A stretch of 64,000 nucleotides of DNA from Paludibaculum fermentans_A (GTDB lineage Bacteria > Acidobacteriota > Terriglobia > Bryobacterales > Bryobacteraceae): contig NZ_JBPJAQ010000001.1 in assembly GCF_051172195.1 (NCBI RefSeq), forward strand, positions 2,666,001 through 2,730,000, in the 5' to 3' direction. Below the pieces are notes generated by a model that saw only the letters and a program-made list of their open reading frames with translations, was not told the DNA's origin and searched no databases. The stretch's first letter is position 1. Every line of letters starts with the position of its first letter. Below are positions 6,813 through 15,360 of this stretch, piece by piece. The translations under genes and the position numbers were made by a program.

Positions 6813-9053
6813 ATGAGCCAGATCACCCCGGAAGTCGTCGCGGCGCATTCCATCACCCCCGACGAATACCAGCGGATCATTGCCATTCTCGGACGCGAGC
6901 CCAATCTCACCGAACTCGGCATATTCAGCGTGATGTGGAGCGAGCACTGCTCCTATAAGAGTTCGCGAGTGCACCTGAAGAAGCTGCCGACGCGGTCGAA
7001 GCTGGTGGTGTGCGGGCCGGGCGAGAACGCCGGCATCCTCAACATCGGGCCTGACGCGGAAGGGCACAACTGGTGCATCGCGTATAAGATCGAGTCGCAC
7101 AACCATCCCAGTTTCATCGAGCCTTTCCAGGGCGCGGCGACGGGCGTGGGCGGCATTCTTCGCGACATTTTCACGATGGGCGCCCGGCCGATTGCTGTCA
7201 TGGACGCGCTACGCTTCGGATCGCTGGAGGACGTCGAGAACGGCGTCCGCAACCGGCACATCCTGGAAGGCGTGGTTTCGGGCATTGCGCACTACGGCAA
7301 CTGCTTTGGCGTGCCGACGGTGGGCGGCGAGACAGTATTTGAACCCAGTTATGCGGGCAACCCGCTGGTGAACGTGTTTGCGCTGGGTGTATTCAGGGAA
7401 GACCAGATCTTCTACGGCAAGGCGGCGGGCATCGGGAATCCGGTGATCTACGTCGGGGCGAAGACCGGGCGGGACGGCATCCACGGCGCGACGATGGCGT
7501 CGGGCGAATTCACCGAAGACAGCATGCAGAAGCGGCCCAACGTGCAGGTGGGCGATCCGTTCATGGAGAAGCTGCTGCTGGAAGCATGCCTGGAAGCGAT
7601 GCAGACGGGCGCGATCTCGGGTATCCAGGATATGGGCGCCGCCGGCCTGACCTGTTCCACCTGTGAGATGGGCAGCCGCGCGGGTACGGGCATCGAGATC
7701 GACCTGGCGTATGTGCCGCAGCGCGAGACGGGCATGACTCCGTACGAGATCATGCTGTCGGAGTCGCAGGAGCGGATGCTGCTGGTGGCCTACAAGGGCC
7801 GCGAAAACGAAGTTCTGGACGTGTTCAAGAAGTGGGGCCTGGACGCGCGCATCGTCGGCGAAGTGAAGGACGACGGCATGATGCGGGTGCGGAATCACGG
7901 CGAGATCGTGGCGGAGATTCCGTCGCGTCCGCTGGCGGATGAGGCTCCGCTGTATCACCGTCCGTTCACGAAGCCGCTGCGGAACGTGCCCATGGAGGCG
8001 CCGGCGTTTGCTTCCTCCGATTTGAACGCGGATTTGCTTGGCTTGGCCGGGTCGATGGACCTGTGCGACAAGCGCTGGATCTGGGAGCAGTACGACTACA
8101 CGGTCCGTACGAATACGATTCAGGGCCCGGGCGGCGATGCGGCGATTGTGCGCGTCAAGGAAAACGGGACTTCCATCGCGATGTCGCTGGACGGCAACGG
8201 GCGGTACACGTTCCTGGATCCGAGGGAAGGCGCCAAGCTGATGGTGGCCGAGTGCTGCCGCAACCTGGCGTGCGTGGGCGCGCAGCCCATCGGTGCGACG
8301 AACAACCTGAACTTCGGCAATCCGGAGCGGCCTGAGATCATGGCTCAACTCGTTGAAGCCATTGAGGGCATGGCCGATGCCTGCACGTTCTTCGAGACGC
8401 CCATCACGGGCGGCAATGTCAGCCTGTATAACGAGACGCTGGGCGATCCCATCTTCCCGTCTCCGGTGATGGGTATTGTCGGCCTGATGAAGACCGAGAT
8501 GCCGACACGCATCTCGTTCCTGAACGCTGATCGCGATATCTACCTGGTGGGCGGCATCGGGGCGGCCGACGAAGTGCGCATGGGTGGAACCCAATACGCG
8601 AAACAAATCGTCAAAGAACTGTGGGGGCTGCCGCCGGCCCTCGATATGGAGTTTGAGAAGCGCGTCCACACCGTGGTGAGAACCGTTGTTGCGGGTGGGC
8701 TGGCCGAGTCGGCTCACGATTTAAGCGACGGCGGGTTGGCCTGGGGTTTGGCCGAATCGAGTTTTGGGAATGGCATTGGGGCCGAAATTGAGCTCGATAG
8801 CGAGCTGCGGCCTGAACTTCTGCTGTTCCATGAAGGACCGTCGCGGGTTTTGATTTCCACCGCCGACGGGGCCGCATTGGAGCGCATTGCTGCCGAGCAG
8901 GGCGTTCCCGCCTTGAAAATCGGAAGAACCGCGGAGAACACGCTGGTCATCCGCAACCGTGGAGCAGTACTGATTGAAACCCCCGTTCGCACGCTACGCG
9001 AACGTTGGGCGACCGCTCTGGAGGCCCTGCTGCATGACGACGTTCGAGTTTGA
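6813..9053 (+). CDS. purL: phosphoribosylformylglycinamidine synthase subunit PurL
   Basis: ATP-dependent FGAM synthase subunit of the small (Bacillus) type: 746 residues, against about 740 for B. subtilis PurL and about 1300 for the fused enterobacterial enzyme. Two AIRS/PurM-like halves are visible. The N-terminal half carries WSEHCSYKSSR, ESHNHPSFIEPFQGAATGVGGI and the GDPFMEKLLLEA region; the second half carries ITGGNVSLYNE and the SAHDLSDGGL signature. This form works as a complex with PurQ and PurS. Its last 20 bases overlap the purF start, so translation is probably coupled. Confidence 0.97.
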   Translation: MSQITPEVVAAHSITPDEYQRIIAILGREPNLTELGIFSVMWSEHCSYKSSRVHLKKLPTRSKLVVCGPGENAGILNIGPDAEGHNWCIAYKIESHNHPSFIEPFQGAATGVGGILRDIFTMGARPIAVMDALRFGSLEDVENGVRNRHILEGVVSGIAHYGNCFGVPTVGGETVFEPSYAGNPLVNVFALGVFREDQIFYGKAAGIGNPVIYVGAKTGRDGIHGATMASGEFTEDSMQKRPNVQVGDPFMEKLLLEACLEAMQTGAISGIQDMGAAGLTCSTCEMGSRAGTGIEIDLAYVPQRETGMTPYEIMLSESQERMLLVAYKGRENEVLDVFKKWGLDARIVGEVKDDGMMRVRNHGEIVAEIPSRPLADEAPLYHRPFTKPLRNVPMEAPAFASSDLNADLLGLAGSMDLCDKRWIWEQYDYTVRTNTIQGPGGDAAIVRVKENGTSIAMSLDGNGRYTFLDPREGAKLMVAECCRNLACVGAQPIGATNNLNFGNPERPEIMAQLVEAIEGMADACTFFETPITGGNVSLYNETLGDPIFPSPVMGIVGLMKTEMPTRISFLNADRDIYLVGGIGAADEVRMGGTQYAKQIVKELWGLPPALDMEFEKRVHTVVRTVVAGGLAESAHDLSDGGLAWGLAESSFGNGIGAEIELDSELRPELLLFHEGPSRVLISTADGAALERIAAEQGVPALKIGRTAENTLVIRNRGAVLIETPVRTLRERWATALEALLHDDVRV

Positions 9054-10467
9054 CGAACCCTTCGATAAACTTCACGAAGAGTGCGGCATCTTCGCCGTCT
9101 ACGGCCATCCGGAGGCCGGGAATCTCGCTCACCTGGGGCTGCATGCTTTACAGCATCGCGGCCAGGAGAGCGCCGGCATTGCCACCTGCGACGGCAAGGA
9201 GATCTTCTGCCACAAGTCGATGGGGCATGTGGCTGAAATCTTCACAGCCGGCATCCTGAACGGGCTGCCCGGTCATTCCGCCATCGGGCATACGCGCTAT
9301 TCGACTGCCGGCGACACGGCGATCCTGAATGCGCAGCCGTTTTCGGTGACTTGCAACAAAGGCAGCATCGCGGTGGCGCACAACGGCAATCTGACGAACG
9401 CCGCGGAACTGCGCAAGGAACTGGAAGACCACGGGTCGATTTTTCAGGCCACCAGCGATACCGAGGTGATTCTGCACCTGGTGGCGCGCAGCGGCCAGAA
9501 GACGCTGCCAGCCGCGCTGCGGGAAGCGCTGCTGATGATCGAAGGCGCCTTCTCGCTGGTGTTCCTGGCCAAGGATTGTGTGATTGTCGCGCGAGACCCT
9601 TATGGGTTCCGCCCGCTGGCCATCGGCCGCATGAACCTGAGCTCCGGTCCCGTGTATGTCTTCGCTTCAGAGACCTGCGCGTTCGACCTGATTGATGCGC
9701 ATTACATCGGCGATGTCGAGCCGGGCGAGATGGTGATCATCGGACCCAACGGCATGCAGCGCGAGTTCTACACCGTGCCTCAGCGGCGTGCGCAGTGTGT
9801 GTTCGAGCACGTTTACTTCTCGCGGCCCGATTCCCTGGTTTTCGGCCGCAGTGTCCAGCATTCGCGCGAAATGATGGGCCGGCTGCTGGCTCAGCAGATG
9901 CCGGTGGACGCAGACATTGTGGTGCCGATCCCCGATTCCGGTGTGGCCGCCGCGCTGGGTTATTCGCATGCGTCCGGCATTCCGTTCCGCCACGGCCTGA
10001 TCCGCAACCACTATGTGGGCCGCACCTTCATCGAACCGTCGCAGGCGATCCGCGACTTCGGCGTGCGCCTGAAGCTGAACCCGGTGCGGGAACTGCTGAA
10101 GGGCAAGAGCGTGGTGCTGGTGGACGATTCGCTGGTCCGCGGTACGACTTCGCAGAAGATTGTCCGCATGGTGCGGAACGCCGGCGCGAAGGAAGTGCAC
10201 GTGCGCATCTCGTGCCCGCCGACGCTGTCACCGTGTTTCTACGGAGTGGATACGCCGACCAAGCGCGAGCTCATTGCCGCCAACCAGACGGTGGACGAGA
10301 TACGCGACTTCATCGGATCGGACACGCTGGACTACCTGTCGCTGGAGAACCTGGGGAAGGCCGTGGTGGATGACGATCAGCGCTACTGCTACGCCTGCTA
10401 CACCGGCAACTACCCCACCGACCTGGTGAACATTGAAGAGTTGATGGTTGCCCGCCCGAATCACTAA
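9034..10467 (+). CDS. purF: amidophosphoribosyltransferase, Fe-S type with propeptide
   Basis: Commits PRPP to purine synthesis by making phosphoribosylamine. It has 477 residues. The N-terminal nucleophile is Cys17 in EECGIFAVYG, preceded by 16 residues, so the protein must be processed as in the B. subtilis enzyme. The glutaminase domain (HRGQESAG, GHTRYST, HNGNLTN) is followed by the phosphoribosyltransferase domain with its PRPP loop VVLVDDSLVRGTT. A C-terminal YCYACYTG pair and upstream cysteines (CVFEHVYFSRPDS, SCPPTLSPC) fit the [4Fe-4S] ligands of this class. The ATG at 9034 lies inside the purL end; an earlier start would give a non-homologous extension. Confidence 0.96.
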   Translation: MTTFEFDEPFDKLHEECGIFAVYGHPEAGNLAHLGLHALQHRGQESAGIATCDGKEIFCHKSMGHVAEIFTAGILNGLPGHSAIGHTRYSTAGDTAILNAQPFSVTCNKGSIAVAHNGNLTNAAELRKELEDHGSIFQATSDTEVILHLVARSGQKTLPAALREALLMIEGAFSLVFLAKDCVIVARDPYGFRPLAIGRMNLSSGPVYVFASETCAFDLIDAHYIGDVEPGEMVIIGPNGMQREFYTVPQRRAQCVFEHVYFSRPDSLVFGRSVQHSREMMGRLLAQQMPVDADIVVPIPDSGVAAALGYSHASGIPFRHGLIRNHYVGRTFIEPSQAIRDFGVRLKLNPVRELLKGKSVVLVDDSLVRGTTSQKIVRMVRNAGAKEVHVRISCPPTLSPCFYGVDTPTKRELIAANQTVDEIRDFIGSDTLDYLSLENLGKAVVDDDQRYCYACYTGNYPTDLVNIEELMVARPNH

Positions 10468-10473
10468 GCGCCC

Positions 10474-11649
10474 ATGCCGGAAGTCGCCTCGTCCGCGCTC
10501 GCTGTTCCGCACTCGCGGATTCGTGAAATTGCCGATATCGCCATGGCTATGGGCGATGGCGTGTTGCGGCTCTACTTCGGCGAGTCGAACCTGCCGACAC
10601 CCGATTTCCTGAAGCGGGCCGCGCAGAAGGCGATGGCCGACGGGTTTACTTACTACACCGAAAACGCCGGACTGCCTTCGACGCGCCGCATGCTGGCACG
10701 CTATTACGAAGACAAACACAAGGTCGCGATCGATCCGATGTCGGAGATTGTGGTGACCGCCTCTGGCGTCCAGGCGTTGCACCTGGGCATCCGCTGCGTG
10801 CTGAATCCTGGCGATGAAGCCATCGTGCTGACGCCTGCCTGGCAGAACCAGATGTCGATCGCGGAGATGTGCAACGCCACGGCGAAGATGGTGGCGCTGC
10901 GCTGCGAGAGCGGCCGGTATCGAGTAGATTTCGATGCGCTGGAAGCGGCTGTGAATCCGCGTACGCGGCTGCTGGTGTATACGTCGCCTTCGAATCCGCT
11001 GGGCTGGGTGGCCAGTGTGGAAGAACAGCAGAGGCTGCTGGATTTCGCGCGCCGGCACAACCTGTGGCTGCTGGCGGATGAGGTGTATGAGCGGCTGTGG
11101 TATCCGGCCGATGGGACGTTGGGCAAGCCGGTGCCGTCGATCCTGCGGCTGTGCACGCGGGAAGACGCGGTGCTGGTGGCGCAGTCGTTCTCAAAGAGCT
11201 ACTGCATGACCGGTTGGCGCGTGGGCTGGATTGTGGCTCGCAAGGATCTGGCCGGCCGGGCGACGAAGTTGAACGAGTTCATGGTGTCGTGCGCTCCGGC
11301 GTTTGCGCAGCGTGCGTCGGAGACGGCGCTGGAGTGGGGCGACGACACGGTCCGCCAGATGCTGGCGCTGTACAAGTCGAACCGCGATTTCTGCCTGCAG
11401 GCCTTGCGCAAGGTGAAGGGCGTGACGGTGCCCGAAGCGGAAGGGGCGTTCTACCTGTTCCCGCGCATCGACGGCATGAAGGACTCGTTCGAGTTCTGCA
11501 AACGGCTGCTGCTGGATATGAATGTGGGGCTGGCGCCCGGCGTGGCGTTTGGCGAAGGCGGCGAGGGGTCGATCCGCATCTGCTACGCGGTCGACCGGCC
11601 GATTCTGGAAGAGGCGATGGGGCGGCTGGTTTCGGTGTTGCGGGGGTAG
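10474..11649 (+). CDS. class I/II pyridoxal phosphate aminotransferase
   Basis: A 391-residue fold-type I aminotransferase. PLP-binding residues are visible: Asn174 in SPSNP, Asp202 and Tyr205 in ADEVYERL, and Lys241, the Schiff-base lysine, in SFSKSYCMTGWRVGW; a substrate carboxylate arginine lies in SIRICYA near the C-terminus. It starts 6 bases after purF and so probably belongs to the pur transcript. Substrate cannot be read from the sequence; aspartate or aromatic aminotransferases are the nearest classes. Aspartate and glutamine chemistry feeds purine synthesis, which could explain the placement, but that is inference. Confidence 0.88.
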   Translation: MPEVASSALAVPHSRIREIADIAMAMGDGVLRLYFGESNLPTPDFLKRAAQKAMADGFTYYTENAGLPSTRRMLARYYEDKHKVAIDPMSEIVVTASGVQALHLGIRCVLNPGDEAIVLTPAWQNQMSIAEMCNATAKMVALRCESGRYRVDFDALEAAVNPRTRLLVYTSPSNPLGWVASVEEQQRLLDFARRHNLWLLADEVYERLWYPADGTLGKPVPSILRLCTREDAVLVAQSFSKSYCMTGWRVGWIVARKDLAGRATKLNEFMVSCAPAFAQRASETALEWGDDTVRQMLALYKSNRDFCLQALRKVKGVTVPEAEGAFYLFPRIDGMKDSFEFCKRLLLDMNVGLAPGVAFGEGGEGSIRICYAVDRPILEEAMGRLVSVLRG

Positions 11650-11660
11650 CGGCGGGTAGC

Positions 11661-11787
11661 TTTCAGCAGTCAGCTCTCAGCCTTCAGCTTAAGTTAGCCC
11701 CGGATTTCGGGCGGGTGTTTGCTCCCTGGACTGCGTGGCCGCTGCGTTTCGACGATAAACACTTCGAAGCTGACCGCTGACCGCTTC
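11661..11787. repeat. 7-bp-period NTCAGCN array with an inverted counterpart
   Basis: Between the convergent aminotransferase and propeller genes, four heptamer units of the form NTCAGCN run at 11662-11689. About 75 bases later the complementary form appears as GCTGACC units at 11769-11785, within GAAGC...GCTTC (11766-11787). The two arms can partly pair, so the region may act as a bidirectional terminator or be a dispersed short repeat. The second arm touches the stop codon of the minus-strand gene. Confidence 0.55.
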
Positions 11788-13417
11788 AGTGCGCCACCGG
11801 AATCTCAACCCTGGCCGCGACGGACGGGTCCCAGGGCGATTGGCCCACTATCACCGAGATGCCGTTAGGCGCGGTCTCCGGGATGCGAATCTTTACCGTG
11901 TACCAGCCGTCGTCTTTCGTAATCTCCTCAGCGACGACGTCGTGGAGCGGTCCGCCGATCCAATCCTGCCAGTACCACTGCATGAGCGATGGGTCGCGCC
12001 CGAGTCCCACCATGTGGATCCAGACCACCTCGCCGGGCTGCAGTGGCTGGAACTCGCCGGCCAGGCCGCCGCGGGTGCCGTTTTCCAGGTAGGGCAGCCA
12101 CCAGATCGCTTCGGTGCCTGGAATCTCGCTGAGTTTGATCACGCGCGGGGCGATGGCGCGGAGTTCCCAGGTCAATGAGGACTGGAACGGGCTGGCCTCC
12201 TGTTCGAAGGAGAACTTTGCCTGGCCGGGTTCGACCTCCTCCGGGACCAGGAAGGTGATTGCGGTGGCGCTCGACGCGGTCACTCGCGCGGGTGTGCCGT
12301 TCACCGAAACCGCCGCGCCTTCCAGGCCGCTGCCTTTCAGGGTGTAACGGCTGCTGGGAGCAGGGAAAGCGTCAGGCGTATCGGGCCAACGGACAACTTG
12401 CGGGGTTTTCCCGACTACCGTCCGCACGTCGCCGGATTCCAGATCGCGGCATTGCAGCATGCCTTCGGTGCCGGAGTAGCAGGCGATCTGGCCGGAACTG
12501 GTGATGGCGGCATCGGCGCCGTAGCCGGCCGCGAGGTCTGTGCGCTGCTGGGTGAGGGTGTCGAGCACCCAGACACCGGCGGCTCCTTCGATGGAACGGG
12601 TGGCCACCAGCACGCGCCGGCCGTCGGCCGAGAGTTGCAGTGGTTCGCAGTTCGGGCAGTTGTCGACCAGCACTGTGATCGCGCCGGTGGCCACATCCAA
12701 CTTCTTGAGCTGACCCGCGCCAAGGGCGGAACTGCCGGTGCTCCAGACCAGAGTAGCGGCGTGGCGGTCCATCAGGATCACCTGGGCCGGACGCACGCTC
12801 TCAGGCAGCGGCCGGAACTGGCCGCCGGGGCGGAGGAGACCCGCGACGTTTGGCTCCTGCAGGACCACGGCGTCACCTTCGTCCGAAACGCCAGGGGCGA
12901 TGCGGAAGGCGGGCGCGATGGAGTAAGACTGGCCGGTCTGGAGGTCCAGGGCAGTGGTCGTGGTCCAAACCCAGCGGCCGTTCCGGCTGAGGCTGACCGC
13001 CTCGGAGAAGGTCCAGTCCCTGTTGTCGCTGTAGCGGTGGACCCCGATCGTGTAGATCCTGGGGGTGATGATCCCGATCTGGGGTGCGATGCGGGCCTGG
13101 GTGGCGGAGGAGGTGGGCGTGAACGGCTGGGCGGTGAGCCAGGCGACCACATCACCGTCGTCGCTGACGCCGGTGACCGAGGCCAGCAGCCGGGTGGCTG
13201 GCTCGTCCGTAGGGCCGCTGAACAGGCTTATGCCCGCCGAGCCGGCCTGATAAATCAAGGGGTTGGCCGGACCGTCGTCGCCTTTCAATCGCAAGGTGGA
13301 ACTGAACCAGATGTTGGCGGCCGTGCCATCGATAGCAATGCTTTCAAACTGAGCCGCCGCTGAGAGGCGGAGCAGGAGTAGACACACGAAGATCCGTATA
13401 GGAAGAGATGGCGGCAT
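11786..13417 (-). CDS. secreted beta-propeller-like protein with C-terminal Ig-like region
   Basis: A 543-residue exported protein of unknown function. Signal peptide at 1-22 (IFVCLLLLRLSAAAQ). Residues about 60-340 contain recurring short units of the type VSDDGDVVAW, LSRNGRWVW, VSDEGDAVVL, LSADGRRVLVATR and ITSSGQIACYSG, typical of WD40-like (PD40) propeller blades. Residues about 345-540 form beta-rich segments with TIG/IPT character (YTLKGSGLEGAAVSVNGTPARV) and partial resemblance to the Solibacter C-terminal domain. GGAAGAGGG precedes the ATG at 13417. No catalytic motif was seen; a surface or periplasmic binding role is possible. Confidence 0.75.
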   Translation of the reverse strand: MPPSLPIRIFVCLLLLRLSAAAQFESIAIDGTAANIWFSSTLRLKGDDGPANPLIYQAGSAGISLFSGPTDEPATRLLASVTGVSDDGDVVAWLTAQPFTPTSSATQARIAPQIGIITPRIYTIGVHRYSDNRDWTFSEAVSLSRNGRWVWTTTTALDLQTGQSYSIAPAFRIAPGVSDEGDAVVLQEPNVAGLLRPGGQFRPLPESVRPAQVILMDRHAATLVWSTGSSALGAGQLKKLDVATGAITVLVDNCPNCEPLQLSADGRRVLVATRSIEGAAGVWVLDTLTQQRTDLAAGYGADAAITSSGQIACYSGTEGMLQCRDLESGDVRTVVGKTPQVVRWPDTPDAFPAPSSRYTLKGSGLEGAAVSVNGTPARVTASSATAITFLVPEEVEPGQAKFSFEQEASPFQSSLTWELRAIAPRVIKLSEIPGTEAIWWLPYLENGTRGGLAGEFQPLQPGEVVWIHMVGLGRDPSLMQWYWQDWIGGPLHDVVAEEITKDDGWYTVKIRIPETAPNGISVIVGQSPWDPSVAARVEIPVAH

Positions 13418-13498
13418 GAGAGCCCTCTTCCTTAAGACTCACGGGCGGGCTTTTTGGGCTACAGGCCGCGGGATTACTTCCTAAGTTGGGGTGGGGCG

Positions 13499-14590
13499 CT
13501 ATCTGGGGAACGGTTTCGGGTCGATGCCGGGGATCAGCCGCAATGCGTTCTTGTAGTAGAGCTTCTTCAGCACTTCGTCGGGCAGGCCCAGTCCGTACAT
13601 CGACCAGAAGGCGTGGCGCTTGCGGTAGTAGGGGAAGTACTCGTCCTCTGTCTCCAGCACGCGGAAGTAGGTGTGATACTCCTGGGGGTTCCACGTATCC
13701 TTGCCGAACAGCACGCGGTCCTGATACTTGATGAACCAGGCTTTGGCCGCGCGCGGCTGACGGCCGAGTTCCGCCAGCACGGCGCCGATCTCGGTGTACA
13801 TGTTCGGGCACTCGTCCATCAGCTTGCCGAGTTGGGCGAGGTCGCCGCCCAGCCAGCCCAGGTGGGCATTGATGAAGATGGTCTTGGGGTGGCGGCGGAA
13901 CAGGCTGTGCTGCTCCTCGATGAGCGTCTCCCAGGAGGCGGTGCTGCCGTTCGAGCGGCGGCGGCCGGGCATCTCCATCATCTCGATCCAGCGCTCGTTG
14001 TGTTTGTCGATGGGGTCCCAGAATTGCTTCGGTTCGGCCGTGTGGATGAGCACCGGAATCTTGAGCCGGGCACAGGTTTCGAAGGCGGCGTCGAAGCGCG
14101 GATCGTCGACATGGATGCGGACACCCTTGCCGTCCTTCATGTCCATGCCGAACTGTTTAAAGAACTTGAGGCCGACGGCGCCGTTCTTCACATCCTGTTC
14201 CAGTTGGGCGGCGGCGCGCTTGCCATAGCCGGGGTCGTCGATATTCGAGAAGTCGAGGTTGGCGAAGACCATGAAGCGACCGGGCGCGGCGGCCTTTTCG
14301 CTCTCCACGGCGGACTTCAGGCGTTCACCAAAGCGGCCGCTGAGGTTCACCATCACCTGCAGGTTGAGGCCGTCCATGTCCGCGACGAGCTTTTTGTAAC
14401 CGTCGGCAGACATGGGGAAGTTCTGGTGATTGTGGACGTCGATGAAGGGGTATTTGGCCCGCGTTTTAGGATGCTGCGGTACGACGAGCGACGACTTCGG
14501 TTCGTACTCGCGAATATCCATCGAAGTCGTGGCAGACTGCGCGGCCAGGCCCGCCGGCAGCAGGAGGAAGAGCAGAGATTTATGATTCAT
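13499..14590 (-). CDS. exported amidohydrolase-2-family metallohydrolase
   Basis: A 363-residue TIM-barrel hydrolase of the amidohydrolase 2 family (PF04909-like). Signal peptide at 1-18 (SLLFLLLPAGLAAQ). Metal-binding residues are suggested by His53-x-His55 in FIDVHNHQNF, a His in PVLIHTAEP, a His in NAHLGW, and a late Asp in LFGKDTW. Family members hydrolyse or decarboxylate cyclic and aromatic substrates; the substrate here is unknown. It starts 2 bases after the plsC stop and is likely in one transcript with plsC and folC. Confidence 0.85.
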   Translation of the reverse strand: MNHKSLLFLLLPAGLAAQSATTSMDIREYEPKSSLVVPQHPKTRAKYPFIDVHNHQNFPMSADGYKKLVADMDGLNLQVMVNLSGRFGERLKSAVESEKAAAPGRFMVFANLDFSNIDDPGYGKRAAAQLEQDVKNGAVGLKFFKQFGMDMKDGKGVRIHVDDPRFDAAFETCARLKIPVLIHTAEPKQFWDPIDKHNERWIEMMEMPGRRRSNGSTASWETLIEEQHSLFRRHPKTIFINAHLGWLGGDLAQLGKLMDECPNMYTEIGAVLAELGRQPRAAKAWFIKYQDRVLFGKDTWNPQEYHTYFRVLETEDEYFPYYRKRHAFWSMYGLGLPDEVLKKLYYKNALRLIPGIDPKPFPR

Positions 14591-14592
14591 TG

Positions 14593-15321
14593 TCAGGAGT
14601 GTCCCAGGCGCTGCATGGCGAGGATTTCATTGTAAATCCTGGCTGTCAGTTCCGTGCGGGCGCTGCTGGTGAGACCTTCGGTGGGGATGGGGTCGCCGAT
14701 GCGTAGCGTGACCTGGCCGGGCTTGACGTGATGCGAGTGGATGGGGAGGATATCCCCGACGCCGACGATGGCAATGGGAACGACGGGCACTCCGCCCTTG
14801 ATGGCGAGGTAGGCCGCGCCGTCCTTGAACTCCGAGAGGCTGCCGGTTTCCGAGCGGCCCCCCTCAGGGAAGACGAGCATGGAAAGGCCGCGTTCTTTCA
14901 TGGCTTTACCGGCGGCGCTGAGGACTTTCAGGGCTCCACGGGGGTCTTCCAGCGGCACGCTGATATTGCCGGCACGCTTCAGGTGGCCGCCGAGGAAGGG
15001 AATCGCGAAGAGTTCCTTTTTGGCCAGGAAGCGGAAGTTCACCAGTACGTACGTGAGCAGCACCGGGGTGTCGAAATAGCTGACGTGGTTCGGGCAGACC
15101 ACATAGCTGACATGGGGGGCCAGTTTTTCGGCGCCCACCACGCGCACTTTGGCACCGGCGAACCATAGCAGGGATCGAGCCCAGGCGCGGGCGACAGCCA
15201 GTTGTTTCCGGCCCTCGGTATCCCACGGCGCCACGACCAGGCTGATGGAGCCCATTACGATGGTGGACAGGATTATCAGTGGTGCCCGCACCAGCACCGC
15301 GATCAGGTAGCTCAACGTCAT
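14593..15321 (-). CDS. plsC: 1-acyl-sn-glycerol-3-phosphate acyltransferase
   Basis: Inner-membrane acyltransferase making phosphatidic acid from lysophosphatidic acid. It has 242 residues. The catalytic HxxxxD motif is His79 to Asp84 in NHVSYFDTP; the substrate-binding FPEGGRS is at 151-157; block IV is GGVPVVPIAIVG. Two hydrophobic segments near the N-terminus (residues 5-32) anchor it in the membrane. It is 39 bases downstream of folC and 2 bases upstream of the amidohydrolase gene. Confidence 0.93.
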   Translation of the reverse strand: MTLSYLIAVLVRAPLIILSTIVMGSISLVVAPWDTEGRKQLAVARAWARSLLWFAGAKVRVVGAEKLAPHVSYVVCPNHVSYFDTPVLLTYVLVNFRFLAKKELFAIPFLGGHLKRAGNISVPLEDPRGALKVLSAAGKAMKERGLSMLVFPEGGRSETGSLSEFKDGAAYLAIKGGVPVVPIAIVGVGDILPIHSHHVKPGQVTLRIGDPIPTEGLTSSARTELTARIYNEILAMQRLGHS

Positions 15322-15360
15322 CCCACTTCAACGCGAAAACAAGGTGATTCCGAATCCAGA

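Noticed and set aside
7209..8717. 502-residue minus-strand open frame
   Set aside because: Antisense to purL, whose reading frame is fully conserved.
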